Shown: positions 1 through 11,947 of the stretch, in pieces
How positions within the stretch are numbered: position 1 is the first letter of the stretch
How the letters are laid out: the number at the start of each line of letters is the position of its first letter
Assembly (NCBI GenBank): GCA_021371955.1
Contig: JAJFVD010000007.1
Coordinates: forward strand, 62,001-126,000
From: Bacteroidales bacterium
GTDB lineage: Bacteria; Bacteroidota; Bacteroidia; Bacteroidales; UBA932
Direction of reading: 5' to 3'
DNA length: 64,000 nucleotides
The notes under the pieces: generated by a model
Told to the model about the DNA's origin: nothing
What the model saw: only the letters and a program-made list of their open reading frames with translations
Databases searched by the model: none
Translations under genes and position numbers: made by a program

Positions 1-107
1 TTGTCAATCCCAAGAGAGAGCAAATGGTTTAGCAAGTCATAACTCCCGGCTATACTGTTGAACATTGCCGAAATTATACCCCTGTCTTTAATAAGTGTTT
101 CAGGCAT
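1..107 (-). CDS. menG: Demethylmenaquinone methyltransferase (MenG/UbiE), N-terminal part only
   Basis: The first 35 codons of a minus-strand gene that runs off the left edge. They read MPETLIKDRG, then MFNSIAGSYDLLNHLLSLGI, which is the characteristic N-terminus of the UbiE/MenG SAM-dependent methyltransferases that perform the last C-methylation of menaquinone. The ATG lies one base after the TAA of the upstream gene (TAA-T-ATG), so the two are probably translationally coupled. The SAM-binding motifs lie outside the window. Identification rests on the conserved F-x-x-I-A-x-x-Y-D-x-x-N segment; the function is established for the family. Confidence 0.85.
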   Translation of the reverse strand, partial: MPETLIKDRGIISAMFNSIAGSYDLLNHLLSLGID

Positions 108-108
108 A

Positions 109-675
109 TTATCCTAAATACTCAGTAATGAATCCGAAAGAGGTATCGTCCATTCTCAACTGGCCTTTTGTAACATGTCCCAAAAGAGTGAGCGGAATTG
201 CATTGTTGTACATAAAGTCCACAAATTTACCCTCTTTGTCGGCGGATACACTAATAAGAATAGCCGAATTTTTGTCTTTGAAAAGGAAGTCCTTGTCGCT
301 TATCTCGGCATCGCCTGTTATATCAAACCCAACTTTCTTAACGGAACACGCCTCAATGAGCCCGCAAAAAAGACCTATTTTATCTAAATTATGTGCACTT
401 GTAACCATTCCCTGAGAAATGGCATCATATAAAATTTCCAAAACAGAGCTGTTGTCGGAAATATGAGTTCTGTATTCTCCCAAAAGATAAATAGTGTCAC
501 TCTTCTTTTCGAAGTTCATCTTTATTTCGTGGCCATCTTTTGCAAACTGATGGTCCATCGGGTTTTTGATATATTTAGAGATTCTTGAGTGAAGTTCGGT
601 GCTTTCCGATAATATGCTGCTAATTTCAACAAGATCTTCTATGTTCGCAATCTGTTTCTTGAAATTGTCGTTCAT
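109..675 (-). CDS. Short AIR-synthase / PurL C-terminal-domain-like protein
   Basis: 188 aa, no signal peptide. Residues about 78-120 (DNSSVLEILYDAISQG, then SAHNLDKIG) resemble the strand-helix segment of PurM/PurL C-terminal domains that normally reads SAHDVSDGG. The C-terminus (PLTLLGHVTKGQLRMDD) resembles the closing PurM_C segment. The ATP- and FGAR-binding half of PurL is absent, the Asp-Gly-Gly of the active site is not conserved, and a complete PurL is encoded at 33151-36858. It is therefore unlikely to be a working FGAM synthase. It could be a remnant, or a regulatory or binding protein of the AIR-synthase-related family. It is coupled to menG by a one-base gap. Confidence 0.6.
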   Translation of the reverse strand: MNDNFKKQIANIEDLVEISSILSESTELHSRISKYIKNPMDHQFAKDGHEIKMNFEKKSDTIYLLGEYRTHISDNSSVLEILYDAISQGMVTSAHNLDKIGLFCGLIEACSVKKVGFDITGDAEISDKDFLFKDKNSAILISVSADKEGKFVDFMYNNAIPLTLLGHVTKGQLRMDDTSFGFITEYLG

Positions 676-749
676 TTCATCAAATTTTTAATATTTACGC
701 TAAGTTACAATATTTTTTACAAACTATTTTAAAATGTCAAAAAGGGTAT

Positions 750-757
750 TATCTTTG
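750..757 (+). promoter_or_regulatory. Bacteroidota -7 box upstream of tRNA-Leu
   Basis: TATCTTTG matches TAnnTTTG and ends 11 bases before the mature tRNA 5' end, the expected spacing. Confidence 0.6.
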
Positions 758-768
758 TCGTCCCATTA

Positions 769-855
769 GCCCAGATGGTGAAATTGGTAGACACGCTACT
801 TTGAGGGGGTAGTGCCGGCAACGGTGTGCAAGTTCGAGTCTTGTTCTGGGCACCA
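769..855 (+). tRNA. tRNA-Leu (anticodon GAG)
   Basis: 87-nt class II tRNA. The acceptor stem GCCCAGA pairs with TCTGGGC. Anticodon stem CTACT/GGTAG encloses loop TTGAGGG, giving anticodon GAG (reads CUC/CUU). There is a long variable arm and a TTCGAGT T-loop. The CCA end (853-855) is encoded, unlike in the other two tRNAs of this window. Confidence 0.95.
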
Positions 856-907
856 AGGAAAATTGAAAAGTCGTTGCTTGCAACGGCTTATTCTTTTTAA
901 TGAAATC

Positions 908-1846
908 ATGAAAATAGTATTTTTAGATTCTGCAACCCTCGGCGAGGGTATTTCTTACGGAAAAATTGAAGAGATGGGAACCCTCATCTGCTATCCGTAC
1001 ACAAAAGATGAAGATGTTTCAGAAAGAATAAAAGATGCCGATGTAGTAATTTCCAATAAAGTTCAGGTACGCAGGCAACACATAGATGATGCCCGCAAAC
1101 TGAAACTTATTTGCGTTGCAGGAACCGGCACAAATAACATTGACTGCGCATACGCCGAATCAAAAGGCATTCCTGTAAAAAATGCTGTAGGATATTCTAC
1201 GGAAAGTGTTGTGCAAATTACATTTGCATCGTTGCTTTCTCTTATAAACAGCATAAGTTATTACGACAGATGCGTAAAGAGCGGAGACTATTCAAAAAGT
1301 CCTCATTTTACAGATACAGGACGTTCTTTCTTTGAGCTGAGCGGTAAAAATTACGGAATAATAGGTATGGGAGCCATTGGCAAAAGAGTTGCCGCAATAG
1401 CTACCGCTTTTGGAGCAAAAGTTTCCTACTATTCAACTCAGGGAACAGCTCATTGCAAGGATTATCCTGCAGTTACACTGGAAGAACTTCTCACAAAAAG
1501 CGATATCATTTCTATTCATGCCCCATTAAACGAGAAGACTAAAAATCTAATTGCAATGGAGGAGCTAAAGATAATGAAGCCAAACGCATACATTCTAAAC
1601 ATGGGCAGGGGAGGAATAGTTAACGAGAAAGATCTGGCACAGGCAATAAACTTTGGACTGATTGCAGGGGCTGCTGTTGATGTATATGAAATTGAACCTT
1701 TACAACCAGGCCATCCATATCTTCAAATCGTAGACAACGAAAGAATCATTCTCACGCCTCATATAGCATGGTCCAGCAGAGAAGCAAGAAGAGTACTGGT
1801 AGAGAGAATTGCAGAGAATATTAAGGCCGGAATAAAAGCCGGTTAG
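908..1846 (+). CDS. D-2-hydroxyacid dehydrogenase (glycerate/phosphoglycerate dehydrogenase family)
   Basis: 312 aa. An NAD(P)-dependent oxidoreductase converting a 2-keto acid to a D-2-hydroxy acid; the best guess is hydroxypyruvate/glycerate. The Rossmann motif GMGAIG is at residues 153-158. The catalytic triad of the family is visible: Arg234 (GRGG), Glu263 (in EIEP) and His285 (TPHIAW). The N-terminal substrate domain carries AGTGTNNID (71-79). The ATG at 908 is chosen because longer readings would start inside tRNA-Leu, which ends at 855. The exact substrate cannot be told from sequence. It faces the SDR gene tail to tail, 8 bases apart. Confidence 0.85.
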   Translation: MKIVFLDSATLGEGISYGKIEEMGTLICYPYTKDEDVSERIKDADVVISNKVQVRRQHIDDARKLKLICVAGTGTNNIDCAYAESKGIPVKNAVGYSTESVVQITFASLLSLINSISYYDRCVKSGDYSKSPHFTDTGRSFFELSGKNYGIIGMGAIGKRVAAIATAFGAKVSYYSTQGTAHCKDYPAVTLEELLTKSDIISIHAPLNEKTKNLIAMEELKIMKPNAYILNMGRGGIVNEKDLAQAINFGLIAGAAVDVYEIEPLQPGHPYLQIVDNERIILTPHIAWSSREARRVLVERIAENIKAGIKAG

Positions 1847-1854
1847 CAGGAAAA

Positions 1855-2661
1855 TTATTTGAGAGGGGAGTTTGGCTCCTTTTTCATATAATTGTACTCA
1901 AGCCGGTCTACAAGCCTTGGGAAAAATTTATTTAAAAGCACAGTCAGTTTTCCGATAAAAGTGAGAATTACCTGTGCTTTTCTCTTTTTAATGCCTTTTA
2001 TCAGGTGCTTTGCACACTCCTGAGCAGTCATCATCTTATTCTCATCTCTCGGAGTTTCGCCCTGATGCGAGCCGTCGGCAACAAGAGCGCTCTCGCGGAT
2101 GTTTGACGCCGTGAATCCGGGAGCAAAAATCATAACATGAAGATTATCCTTCAGGTGTTCAACACGAAGCGTATCAAGGAAACCATATATGGCAAACTTG
2201 GAAGCAGAGTAGCCCGTCCTTGCCGGAAGACCTTTAAACCCGGCAATAGATATTACACCTACCACCGAACCCTCAGTTTTTAAAATATGGGGCAAAGCAT
2301 ATTTTGTGCAATATACCGTGCCCCAAAAGTTTACGTCCATAAGCCTGCGGATTACATTAAGGTCTAAATCTTTGAACATAGCCCTCATTGAAATTCCAGC
2401 GTTGTTGACAAGTATGTCTATCCTGCCAAATCTCGCAACAGCATGTTCAATAAGGTTCCTGCAATCTTCCTCCAGAGAGACGTCTGCCTTAACCGGGAGT
2501 ACATCTGTTATGTGGGAAAGTTCAGCCTCAATCTCTTTAAGACGGTCGGAATTTCTTGCCGCCAAAACAAGTTTTGCACCTTCTGCCGCAAACTCTCTTG
2601 CAGCTGCAAGTCCAATCCCGGAACTGGCTCCGGTAATAATTACGACCTTGTCCTTTAACAT
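1855..2661 (-). CDS. Short-chain dehydrogenase/reductase, possible 3-keto long-chain-base reductase
   Basis: 268 aa classical SDR. The cofactor motif TGASSGIG spans residues 10-17, NNAG 86-89, and the catalytic Ser138, Tyr151 and Lys155 are in YSASK context. The C-terminal 50 residues are basic and hydrophobic (KKRKAQVILTFIGKLTVLL), suggesting membrane association as in 3-ketodihydrosphingosine reductases. It starts 21 bases after the stop of the alpha-oxoamine synthase gene and is almost certainly co-transcribed with it. From this pairing I infer reduction of the 3-keto product of that enzyme. Family membership is certain; the substrate is inference. Confidence 0.85.
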   Translation of the reverse strand: MLKDKVVIITGASSGIGLAAAREFAAEGAKLVLAARNSDRLKEIEAELSHITDVLPVKADVSLEEDCRNLIEHAVARFGRIDILVNNAGISMRAMFKDLDLNVIRRLMDVNFWGTVYCTKYALPHILKTEGSVVGVISIAGFKGLPARTGYSASKFAIYGFLDTLRVEHLKDNLHVMIFAPGFTASNIRESALVADGSHQGETPRDENKMMTAQECAKHLIKGIKKRKAQVILTFIGKLTVLLNKFFPRLVDRLEYNYMKKEPNSPLK

Positions 2662-2682
2662 CCTTTGCCTATGATTATTTAA

Positions 2683-3936
2683 TTATTCGATAGACTTATC
2701 CTGCATCTTATCGCCTTTGTACATGCCTTTCTTAAGATTCTCGGCAATTTGTCCGAAAGCTTTGAGAGTGTAATCCACATCTTCGAGAGAGTGCATTGCT
2801 GTAGGGATAATACGGAACATAATCACATCCTTTGGTACTACAGGATAGATAACAACAGAGCAGAATATCTTGTGGTTTTCACGAAGGTCAACAAGAATGT
2901 TGGTAGCTTCGGCAACATTTCCCTGAAGGAATACCGGGGTTACACAAGCTTCCGCTTTTCCGATGTCAAATCCCATCTTTCTCAAACCTACCTGCAGAGC
3001 CCGGGTTATTAACCAGAGTTTTTCCCTGAGTTCGGGTCTTGTTCTTATAAGTTCAAGGCGTTTCAGGTTGCCTTCTACAAGAGGCATTGGAAGCGATTTC
3101 GCATAAATCTGAGAACGAAGGTTGTAGCGAAGATAGTTTATAATGTCATGATCGCCTGCAATGAATCCTCCGATAGAGGCCATTGCTTTAGCAAAGGCAC
3201 CAAAGTAAAGGTCGATATCCTTCATAACGCCATAGTGCTCGGAAGTTCCTCTTCCGTTGTCGCCCATTACGCCAAACCCGTGTGCATCATCGATAAGAAT
3301 CCTGAATTTGTATTTCTTTTTAAGCTCAACGATCTTGTCAAGAATTCCAAGGTCACCGGTCATTCCGTATACACCTTCGGTGATGAGCAAAATTCCTCCG
3401 CCGGTCTCTTCTGTGAGTTTGGTTGCGCGGGCAAGAGCCTTTTCACATTTCTCAATATCATTGTGAGGGTATACAATCCTCTGACCCATGTGCAGCCGTA
3501 CACCGTCCATTATACAGGCGTGAGCTTCGGAGTCGTATACAATTATGTCGTGTCTGTTTACAAGGGCATCTATTGTCGATACCATTCCCTGGTACCCGAA
3601 GTTGAACAGGTATGCATCTTCCTTGAGTTCAAATTCTGCAAGTTCTCTTTCAAGTTGTTCGTGAAGTGCTGTTTGTCCGGACATCATTCTTGCACCCATC
3701 GGGTATCCAAGTCCCCACTTTGCAGCAGCATCAGCGTCTGCTTTCCTCACTTCAGGGTGATTTGCTAGTCCGAGATAATTATTGAATGTCCATGCGAGTA
3801 CTTCTTTTCCGTTAAAAATCATACGAGGCTGAATAGGGCCCTCAAGTTTTGGGAATGTGAAATATCCGTGAGCTTGTTTACGATATTGTCCAAGCGGGCC
3901 GCCTGCGTCGTTTTTGATTCTTTCAAAAATATCCAT
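2683..3936 (-). CDS. PLP-dependent alpha-oxoamine synthase (serine palmitoyltransferase / cysteate acyltransferase-like)
   Basis: 417 aa. Fold-type I PLP enzyme of the family comprising KBL, BioF, serine palmitoyltransferase and the cysteate acyltransferases of sulfonolipid synthesis. Visible features are NNYLGL (52-57), His139 that stacks on PLP, DDAHG (216-220), and FAKAMASIGG with the Schiff-base Lys250. Bacteroidota use such enzymes to condense an amino acid with a fatty acyl thioester, giving the 3-keto long-chain base of sphingolipids or capnine-type sulfonolipids. The linked SDR supports that reading. There is no threonine dehydrogenase or biotin gene nearby, which argues against KBL or BioF. 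The amino-acid substrate is not resolvable here. Confidence 0.75.
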   Translation of the reverse strand: MDIFERIKNDAGGPLGQYRKQAHGYFTFPKLEGPIQPRMIFNGKEVLAWTFNNYLGLANHPEVRKADADAAAKWGLGYPMGARMMSGQTALHEQLERELAEFELKEDAYLFNFGYQGMVSTIDALVNRHDIIVYDSEAHACIMDGVRLHMGQRIVYPHNDIEKCEKALARATKLTEETGGGILLITEGVYGMTGDLGILDKIVELKKKYKFRILIDDAHGFGVMGDNGRGTSEHYGVMKDIDLYFGAFAKAMASIGGFIAGDHDIINYLRYNLRSQIYAKSLPMPLVEGNLKRLELIRTRPELREKLWLITRALQVGLRKMGFDIGKAEACVTPVFLQGNVAEATNILVDLRENHKIFCSVVIYPVVPKDVIMFRIIPTAMHSLEDVDYTLKAFGQIAENLKKGMYKGDKMQDKSIE

Positions 3937-3949
3937 TTTGTAAAATTGT

Positions 3950-6875
<2,926 letters not shown>

Positions 6876-6889
6876 TCATTTAAAGAAGG

Positions 6890-6897
6890 CAAAGTTA
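6890..6897 (-). promoter_or_regulatory. -7 box for gyrB
   Basis: Minus-strand TAACTTTG fits TAnnTTTG and lies 26 bases upstream of the gyrB ATG. Confidence 0.55.
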
Positions 6898-6910
6898 ATG
6901 AAAAAGCAGA

Positions 6911-6949
6911 AAAAAACCTAATAATTTGCAATAAATTATTAGGTTTTTT
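6911..6949 (-). terminator. Rho-independent terminator of the TPR/outer-membrane operon
   Basis: A perfect 17-bp inverted repeat (6911-6927 and 6933-6949) around loop GCAAT. The arms end in an A tract on one side and a T tract on the other, so the hairpin can act in both directions. It lies just after the stop at 6972 on the minus strand and before the gyrB promoter, insulating the two units. Confidence 0.85.
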
Positions 6950-6971
6950 TTATGAATTAATGAATTGAAAT

Positions 6972-8834
6972 TTAGAGAGTTATAATCACTCCCCCGCCTG
7001 CGTTTATGCCAATCCCCTTGTAATTTGTGAAATAGGACTCCTGCGCATTAAGCAAATTGTTAATTTTCAGGTAAAAAGAGAATCTTTTATTATATACATA
7101 CGTGGCATTCAGGTCAATAAGAGCAAATGGCTTAATGAAATATTCGTTTGTTCCGTTGGGCGGTGAAGGAGTGAATCCCTTAGGCAGGGCAGGGGTTTTT
7201 GACCTGACTGCAAGGTCCGCTTCAAATATCAGACGTTCTCTCCAGCTATATCTTGCAAATGCCTTAAGCTCAAATGGCGCATAGTGATACGAAGGGATAG
7301 AATCGGTGCGTGTGTAATAGTTGTACTCTGCACTGAGGCCACCTTCAAAATCTTTGGATTTCCACGACATTTCTGCTCCTGCATTAATCTTTTCCTGACC
7401 GGCATAACTTGCAAGAAACGCATTCCTTATTCCGTATAAGAAATTCTCGTCATAGGCGCTGAAAAATATCTGATCGCGGAATTTTGTATAACCGCCCCAT
7501 ACATGATATGAAAAACGGTCAAGCACTTGTCCTTTGAATCCGAGTTTTGCAGCAATTGGAATCTTTATGTTCTTCACAGGCGAAGAAGGGGCCGCCCATG
7601 GATTTGTTGAAAGCAAATCGCGGTATGTAAGGAACTTATTATCACCGTCCAGGCCGGCATAGAACCACAGATTGTCTTTAATGAGTTCAATTGATGCGGT
7701 ACCTTTGAAAAAGATGTTAAAACCTTCGTTATTTGGCTCCCACCATTTGTTTATCTTCACACCGGCCTCGAAAATCCAGCGGTTTTGAGTGAAAAGATAT
7801 CTTGGGTTTACAGTAAGGTTCCTGCGATCCATAGTAGTGGAAAAACGGGAGGTTGCTGTTTCAAAATTTACACCTACAAGAAACTTATGATATTCTCCGA
7901 ATCCGGGGCCAAAATCGGCCTTAAGATTAAGGTATTTTTCCGTCATTCCTGTTGTATAAGGCATAATGTTTATAAGTGGGTCGGGAGTATAATTTTTTGT
8001 ATAATTTGCTTTGTCCGAAAGCTGTTTGTATTCTATTTCCAGCCGGTAATTAAAAGCCTTTGGAGAAGGATTTACAGACATTACAAAGAATCCTCCGCCA
8101 ACAGTGTTTGAAGTATGCGAAAGAGAATCCAGCATATATTTGTTGGTATATTCTCCGGCCTTTTTCAAAGGGAACAAAGGGGTTATCGGCAATAATGGAT
8201 AAATTCCGTCGAACTCAAGCTGATATGCAGGGAATCCGTAGTAGCTCCTCAGTTTGTTGTCAAAAGCAAAATTTATTCCTGCTTTTCCCTTCTTCCAGCT
8301 GTATTCGAATTCTGTTCCTATGCTGTTGTTGTAATATGGGGCTGCTATTTTCGGGCTTACTCCTCCCACTGGTAAATACATTCCATTTTCCAGAGGAGCT
8401 TTGCCCAGATAAGAGTCGTGCTTTCCAAAAAGAATGAGAGACAGCCCCTTTGGAAGGTTTGGCTGATAGAATATGTCGAGGTGCGGATTAACCGGAATCT
8501 GCAGCCCTAAATCGGCATAGAAAACAGGATATTTCGATTTGTCTTTCCTCTCTATTTGAGCAGAAGGAAGGGGCGAAAACTCATAAAGATCCTTAACCGG
8601 TTTGTTGAATAAAGAGTAGTTAAAATTGAGGTTGAAATTCGCAATTGTATCTGCAAAGTTCGTGTTGAGCCTGCTCTTTTGAATTTCGGTGAGCCTTCCG
8701 TCAAATTCGCGCCGGACCTCAAGCGTAGGGTCAATTTTCTGTTGAGCAACTGCTTTATATGACATTCCCGGAAGGAAAATTATTACGGATATTATTGCAA
8801 CCCTTAACATTAATTTTATTTGTGAATTAATCAT
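6972..8834 (-). CDS. Outer-membrane beta-barrel protein (TonB-receptor-like barrel)
   Basis: 620 aa. An N-terminal signal segment (residues about 8-30, ending AVAQQ) is followed by alternating aromatic/polar strands typical of an outer-membrane barrel. It ends in a strand-like segment (GINAGGGVIITL) with terminal INNLLNAQESYFTNYKG, as at the end of TonB-dependent barrels. No plug-domain motif (LRGP..LYG) is visible, so it is barrel only. The gene follows the 1007-aa TPR gene by 16 bases, so the two probably serve one envelope function. Substrate unknown. Confidence 0.7.
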   Translation of the reverse strand: MINSQIKLMLRVAIISVIIFLPGMSYKAVAQQKIDPTLEVRREFDGRLTEIQKSRLNTNFADTIANFNLNFNYSLFNKPVKDLYEFSPLPSAQIERKDKSKYPVFYADLGLQIPVNPHLDIFYQPNLPKGLSLILFGKHDSYLGKAPLENGMYLPVGGVSPKIAAPYYNNSIGTEFEYSWKKGKAGINFAFDNKLRSYYGFPAYQLEFDGIYPLLPITPLFPLKKAGEYTNKYMLDSLSHTSNTVGGGFFVMSVNPSPKAFNYRLEIEYKQLSDKANYTKNYTPDPLINIMPYTTGMTEKYLNLKADFGPGFGEYHKFLVGVNFETATSRFSTTMDRRNLTVNPRYLFTQNRWIFEAGVKINKWWEPNNEGFNIFFKGTASIELIKDNLWFYAGLDGDNKFLTYRDLLSTNPWAAPSSPVKNIKIPIAAKLGFKGQVLDRFSYHVWGGYTKFRDQIFFSAYDENFLYGIRNAFLASYAGQEKINAGAEMSWKSKDFEGGLSAEYNYYTRTDSIPSYHYAPFELKAFARYSWRERLIFEADLAVRSKTPALPKGFTPSPPNGTNEYFIKPFALIDLNATYVYNKRFSFYLKINNLLNAQESYFTNYKGIGINAGGGVIITL

Positions 8835-8850
8835 AATATGGTTTGCTGAT

Positions 8851-11800
8851 TTATTTTTTTGGGATATTCTTTTCTATTTTGGCAAGACGCATCCGGATCT
8901 GATCCGCAATGTCGTCTGTTCCTTTTGCCGTGTATGACTCAAGTATGCTGTTGTATGTCGCCTCTGCCTGAGACCAGTTCTCCTTTTCGGCATAAGTGTC
9001 GCCAAGAAGGATAAAGCATTTTGCAAGCCAATAGGATTGAGGCGTGCGCGAATCGGAAAATGCAAAAGTCTCCTTCTCTACGCTATTGAAGTCGCCGTTG
9101 TCAAATGAGTTCGATATTAAAAGGTATGCGCTTTCTGCTCCCTCCGGTGTCATTTTGTTTTTTGACAGCTCTTTGAAAATTGGAAGTGCTTCCGCTCTCT
9201 CTCCGAGTGTGTACAGCGATTTTGCAATAATATAGTTAACCCGTATTTTGGAGTTCTCGGCAAGAGAGCGTGTGTCAATTCTCTTTCCTTCTGCAACTGC
9301 GTTTTCCCACTGACGGTCCATGAAAAAGGAGTTGAGCCTTCCCATCTGGGCCTCGGTGCGGTTGTTCTCAAGCCTGGCAATGAGCATAAGCGAAGAATAA
9401 CCCTCAAGCGCCTGTTTGTAATTTTCGAGTTTGTACGAAAGGTTGGCGTAATTTAAAGTTGCCAGTTCCAGAAACGAGCCTTCGCCGTTCTCCATTACTT
9501 TTTTAAATGAGTCAATGGCAAGTTCCGGTTTACCTATTTTATTATAAGATTCTCCAAGGTAGAAGTATGCCTGCGACCTCTTTGAACTGTTTGGGTGTTT
9601 GGATATGAAAGAGGTGAGTGAAGCAACCGCAGCCGAATAGTTGCCGGAAAGATACTGCTTCTCTGCAGAGTTGAATATCATTAGTTCGCGGTCATCTGTG
9701 TTGCGTGTTTTAGAGAGGCCGGACTGGTCCAGATAGTCAAGAAAACCTTCTGCTTCGCCTCTCTCCTGATAGATGTTCTCTAGACCTGCAATTGCGTTTT
9801 GAGCCTCCTGAGACTGAGGGCTCACAGCAAGTATTTGTTTGTAGTATTGAATTGCCTCGTCGTTCTGGTTTTGGTTTAGTGCAATGAGGCCAAGTTCCAG
9901 CAGAGCCTTCGGATAATAGCTGCTTTCCTGATAACGGCTGCCAAGCTCCTTGAAATACCCTTTTGCCTGAACATCCTCTCCTGTTTGCACAAGAGTCCGG
10001 CCAAGTTCATAAAGCACCTCCGGGTAGAGTTTGCTGTTTTCTCCGTTTTGAAGGACAGTTTTTAGTATTTCAACTTTCTTTGCATCGTTTCCAAGAAGAC
10101 CCTGAGCAACTGCCATCTGATAATTTGCGTATACATAGGCATTTATGTCGCTGCGCGATATCTGGCTGAACAATTCTGTAGCGGCAGCATATTTGCGTTG
10201 CATGAAAAGCGCATCACCCAGCCTCAGCTTTGCTTCTGTTCCGTATTGAAGGGTTCTGCCGGATGAAATATATCTTGAAAACCATTGTTCGGCAGATGTA
10301 AAGTTTGCCATTTTAAAGTATCCGTATCCAAGGTTGTAAAGTGCAACAGGATATTCTGCACTGCTTTTGAACCGGCTGTTGTTTGTCACGAGTTCAAGGT
10401 TTGTTTCCACAGATTCGGAAAACTGGTTGTCGCGGAAGAGTGCTTCTGCAAGCCAGAATTTTGCAAGATTCTGCAGGGGCAGGTTATAGCTTCCGTTTGA
10501 GATGGAAAGCTGAAGGGTTGGAATTGCATCGCGGAAAGCTCCCAGATTAATTTGCTGCATTCCCCTTAAGAAAGATACTTTTTGCAGGTTTATCAGGTCC
10601 GAAGGTTGCGGAAAACGGATGAGCTTCAGGGCATCGGTTGCTCCCTTGTAGTCCTTTGATATAATATAGGATGTTGCTATGTAATTCTGTATTTCGTTAT
10701 ACTTTGAATCAATAGGCGAAAATTCGCTCAGATACTGGCGGAAAACAGAAATGTCGGAGTTGATGTCAAACGAAAGCTTGGCATAATTGAACATTGCATC
10801 TTCCCTTATTGCAGGGTCGAAATTGTACCTTGCCGCACTCCTGAATGAAACCAGTGCTGCCTGTTTGTTCTTTGTCTGGATATAGCTGTTCCCCAGATGA
10901 TAAAGGGCGTTCTGCGAAAGAGTGTCACCAATTTCGTTAAGCTTTGTAAACGAATCTATCGCCTGCTGATAATTCTTCATTGAATAGGCAATGATTCCGG
11001 AGTAGTATATGTCTTTTCTGCTGAGTTCTTTGCTTGCAAAAGAAAATTGCCCGAAATAGAAATTTGCCTTTTCTACATTTCCGGTTGCAAAATATGCTTC
11101 GGATAGAATTCTGGCCATTTTATTCTTAAACTCCCCACTGAGCGACTTGTAAAGAATTTCTCCCTTTGCAGTAACACTCTCGTAATCCTTTAACATGAAA
11201 TGAGACTCAAGAGAGTAGTAGCCTGCAAGAGTGCTGAACCTGGGGTCCTTTTCTATTTTCCCAAAGAGCTCAATGGCTTTCTTAAAGTCCTTTTGCATAT
11301 ACCGGATATATGCGATGTAGTATTGGCTCGGGTTGGAAAAAGAGCTGTATTTCGCTCCAAGGACCAACTGGAAGAGTTTTTCGGCTTCAACGAGTTTTCC
11401 TGTTCTCATGTTGCAGTAGGCAAGCTGAAAGTTGTACTCGTTTATCTGCTCTTTTGCCAGGTTTTTACTGTTTATTTTTTGAAGGATATCATAAGATGTG
11501 ATGTACTCCTGCTGCTTAAAATAATATCCCGCCTGCTTTAAACGGATAGTCTCCTTTTCGCTTGAATAGGGATACTTGTCAAAATAATCTTTTACAAGAC
11601 CTTCTATATTTGGTTTCTGTAGTTCAATTGAACAAAGCAGCGAAAGAGCCTCAGCATCGGCATATTCAGACGCAGACAGTGTCCTTGTAACAGCAAGTGC
11701 ATCGCTTATCTCTTTTATGGCTGCAGAATACATCTCTCTGTCATATAGTTGCGTGGCAGCTTTCATCCTGTCACGAAAATCCCTCTCTCTGTTTTCCGCA

Positions 11801-11874
11801 GAAGCAGGCGCAACAAGGGTAAAAATGAATATTGATATAGCGAGGCTCCTCAAGGTCTTTAACATTGTTGTCAT
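8851..11874 (-). CDS. Large periplasmic tetratricopeptide-repeat protein
   Basis: 1007 aa. Signal peptide at residues about 5-26 (LAISIFIFTLVAPASA). The rest is a long series of helical TPR units recognisable by repeated A-x(3)-F, YYLGESY and YNLGYGYF patterns, for example ALYHLGNSYIQTKNKQAALVSF, which the family uses for protein-protein contacts. No enzymatic domain is seen. It is first in the operon with the outer-membrane barrel and likely works with it as a periplasmic scaffold (inference). Its start at ATG 11874 is divergent from ftsE. Confidence 0.8.
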   Translation of the reverse strand: MTTMLKTLRSLAISIFIFTLVAPASAENRERDFRDRMKAATQLYDREMYSAAIKEISDALAVTRTLSASEYADAEALSLLCSIELQKPNIEGLVKDYFDKYPYSSEKETIRLKQAGYYFKQQEYITSYDILQKINSKNLAKEQINEYNFQLAYCNMRTGKLVEAEKLFQLVLGAKYSSFSNPSQYYIAYIRYMQKDFKKAIELFGKIEKDPRFSTLAGYYSLESHFMLKDYESVTAKGEILYKSLSGEFKNKMARILSEAYFATGNVEKANFYFGQFSFASKELSRKDIYYSGIIAYSMKNYQQAIDSFTKLNEIGDTLSQNALYHLGNSYIQTKNKQAALVSFRSAARYNFDPAIREDAMFNYAKLSFDINSDISVFRQYLSEFSPIDSKYNEIQNYIATSYIISKDYKGATDALKLIRFPQPSDLINLQKVSFLRGMQQINLGAFRDAIPTLQLSISNGSYNLPLQNLAKFWLAEALFRDNQFSESVETNLELVTNNSRFKSSAEYPVALYNLGYGYFKMANFTSAEQWFSRYISSGRTLQYGTEAKLRLGDALFMQRKYAAATELFSQISRSDINAYVYANYQMAVAQGLLGNDAKKVEILKTVLQNGENSKLYPEVLYELGRTLVQTGEDVQAKGYFKELGSRYQESSYYPKALLELGLIALNQNQNDEAIQYYKQILAVSPQSQEAQNAIAGLENIYQERGEAEGFLDYLDQSGLSKTRNTDDRELMIFNSAEKQYLSGNYSAAVASLTSFISKHPNSSKRSQAYFYLGESYNKIGKPELAIDSFKKVMENGEGSFLELATLNYANLSYKLENYKQALEGYSSLMLIARLENNRTEAQMGRLNSFFMDRQWENAVAEGKRIDTRSLAENSKIRVNYIIAKSLYTLGERAEALPIFKELSKNKMTPEGAESAYLLISNSFDNGDFNSVEKETFAFSDSRTPQSYWLAKCFILLGDTYAEKENWSQAEATYNSILESYTAKGTDDIADQIRMRLAKIEKNIPKK

Positions 11875-11918
11875 ACGATAAAATATTAATAACAGGATGT
11901 TTTAAAGCTCAAATTTAG

Positions 11919-11926
11919 TAAATTTG
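11919..11926 (+). promoter_or_regulatory. -7 box for ftsE-nth
   Basis: TAAATTTG fits the Bacteroidota consensus and lies 21 bases before the ftsE ATG. It overlaps a possible upstream TTG start, making that start unlikely. Confidence 0.6.
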
Positions 11927-11947
11927 CATCAATTAACAGCCAAAATT

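Noticed and set aside
812..907. In-frame upstream extension of the 2-hydroxyacid dehydrogenase
   Set aside because: It would start inside tRNA-Leu; the conserved N-terminus begins at ATG 908.
2306..2674. Plus-strand open frames opposite the SDR and oxoamine synthase genes
   Set aside because: Shadow frames of well-supported minus-strand genes; no family resemblance.
11924..11947. TTG start extending FtsE by eight residues
   Set aside because: The TTG is part of the -7 promoter box TAAATTTG.
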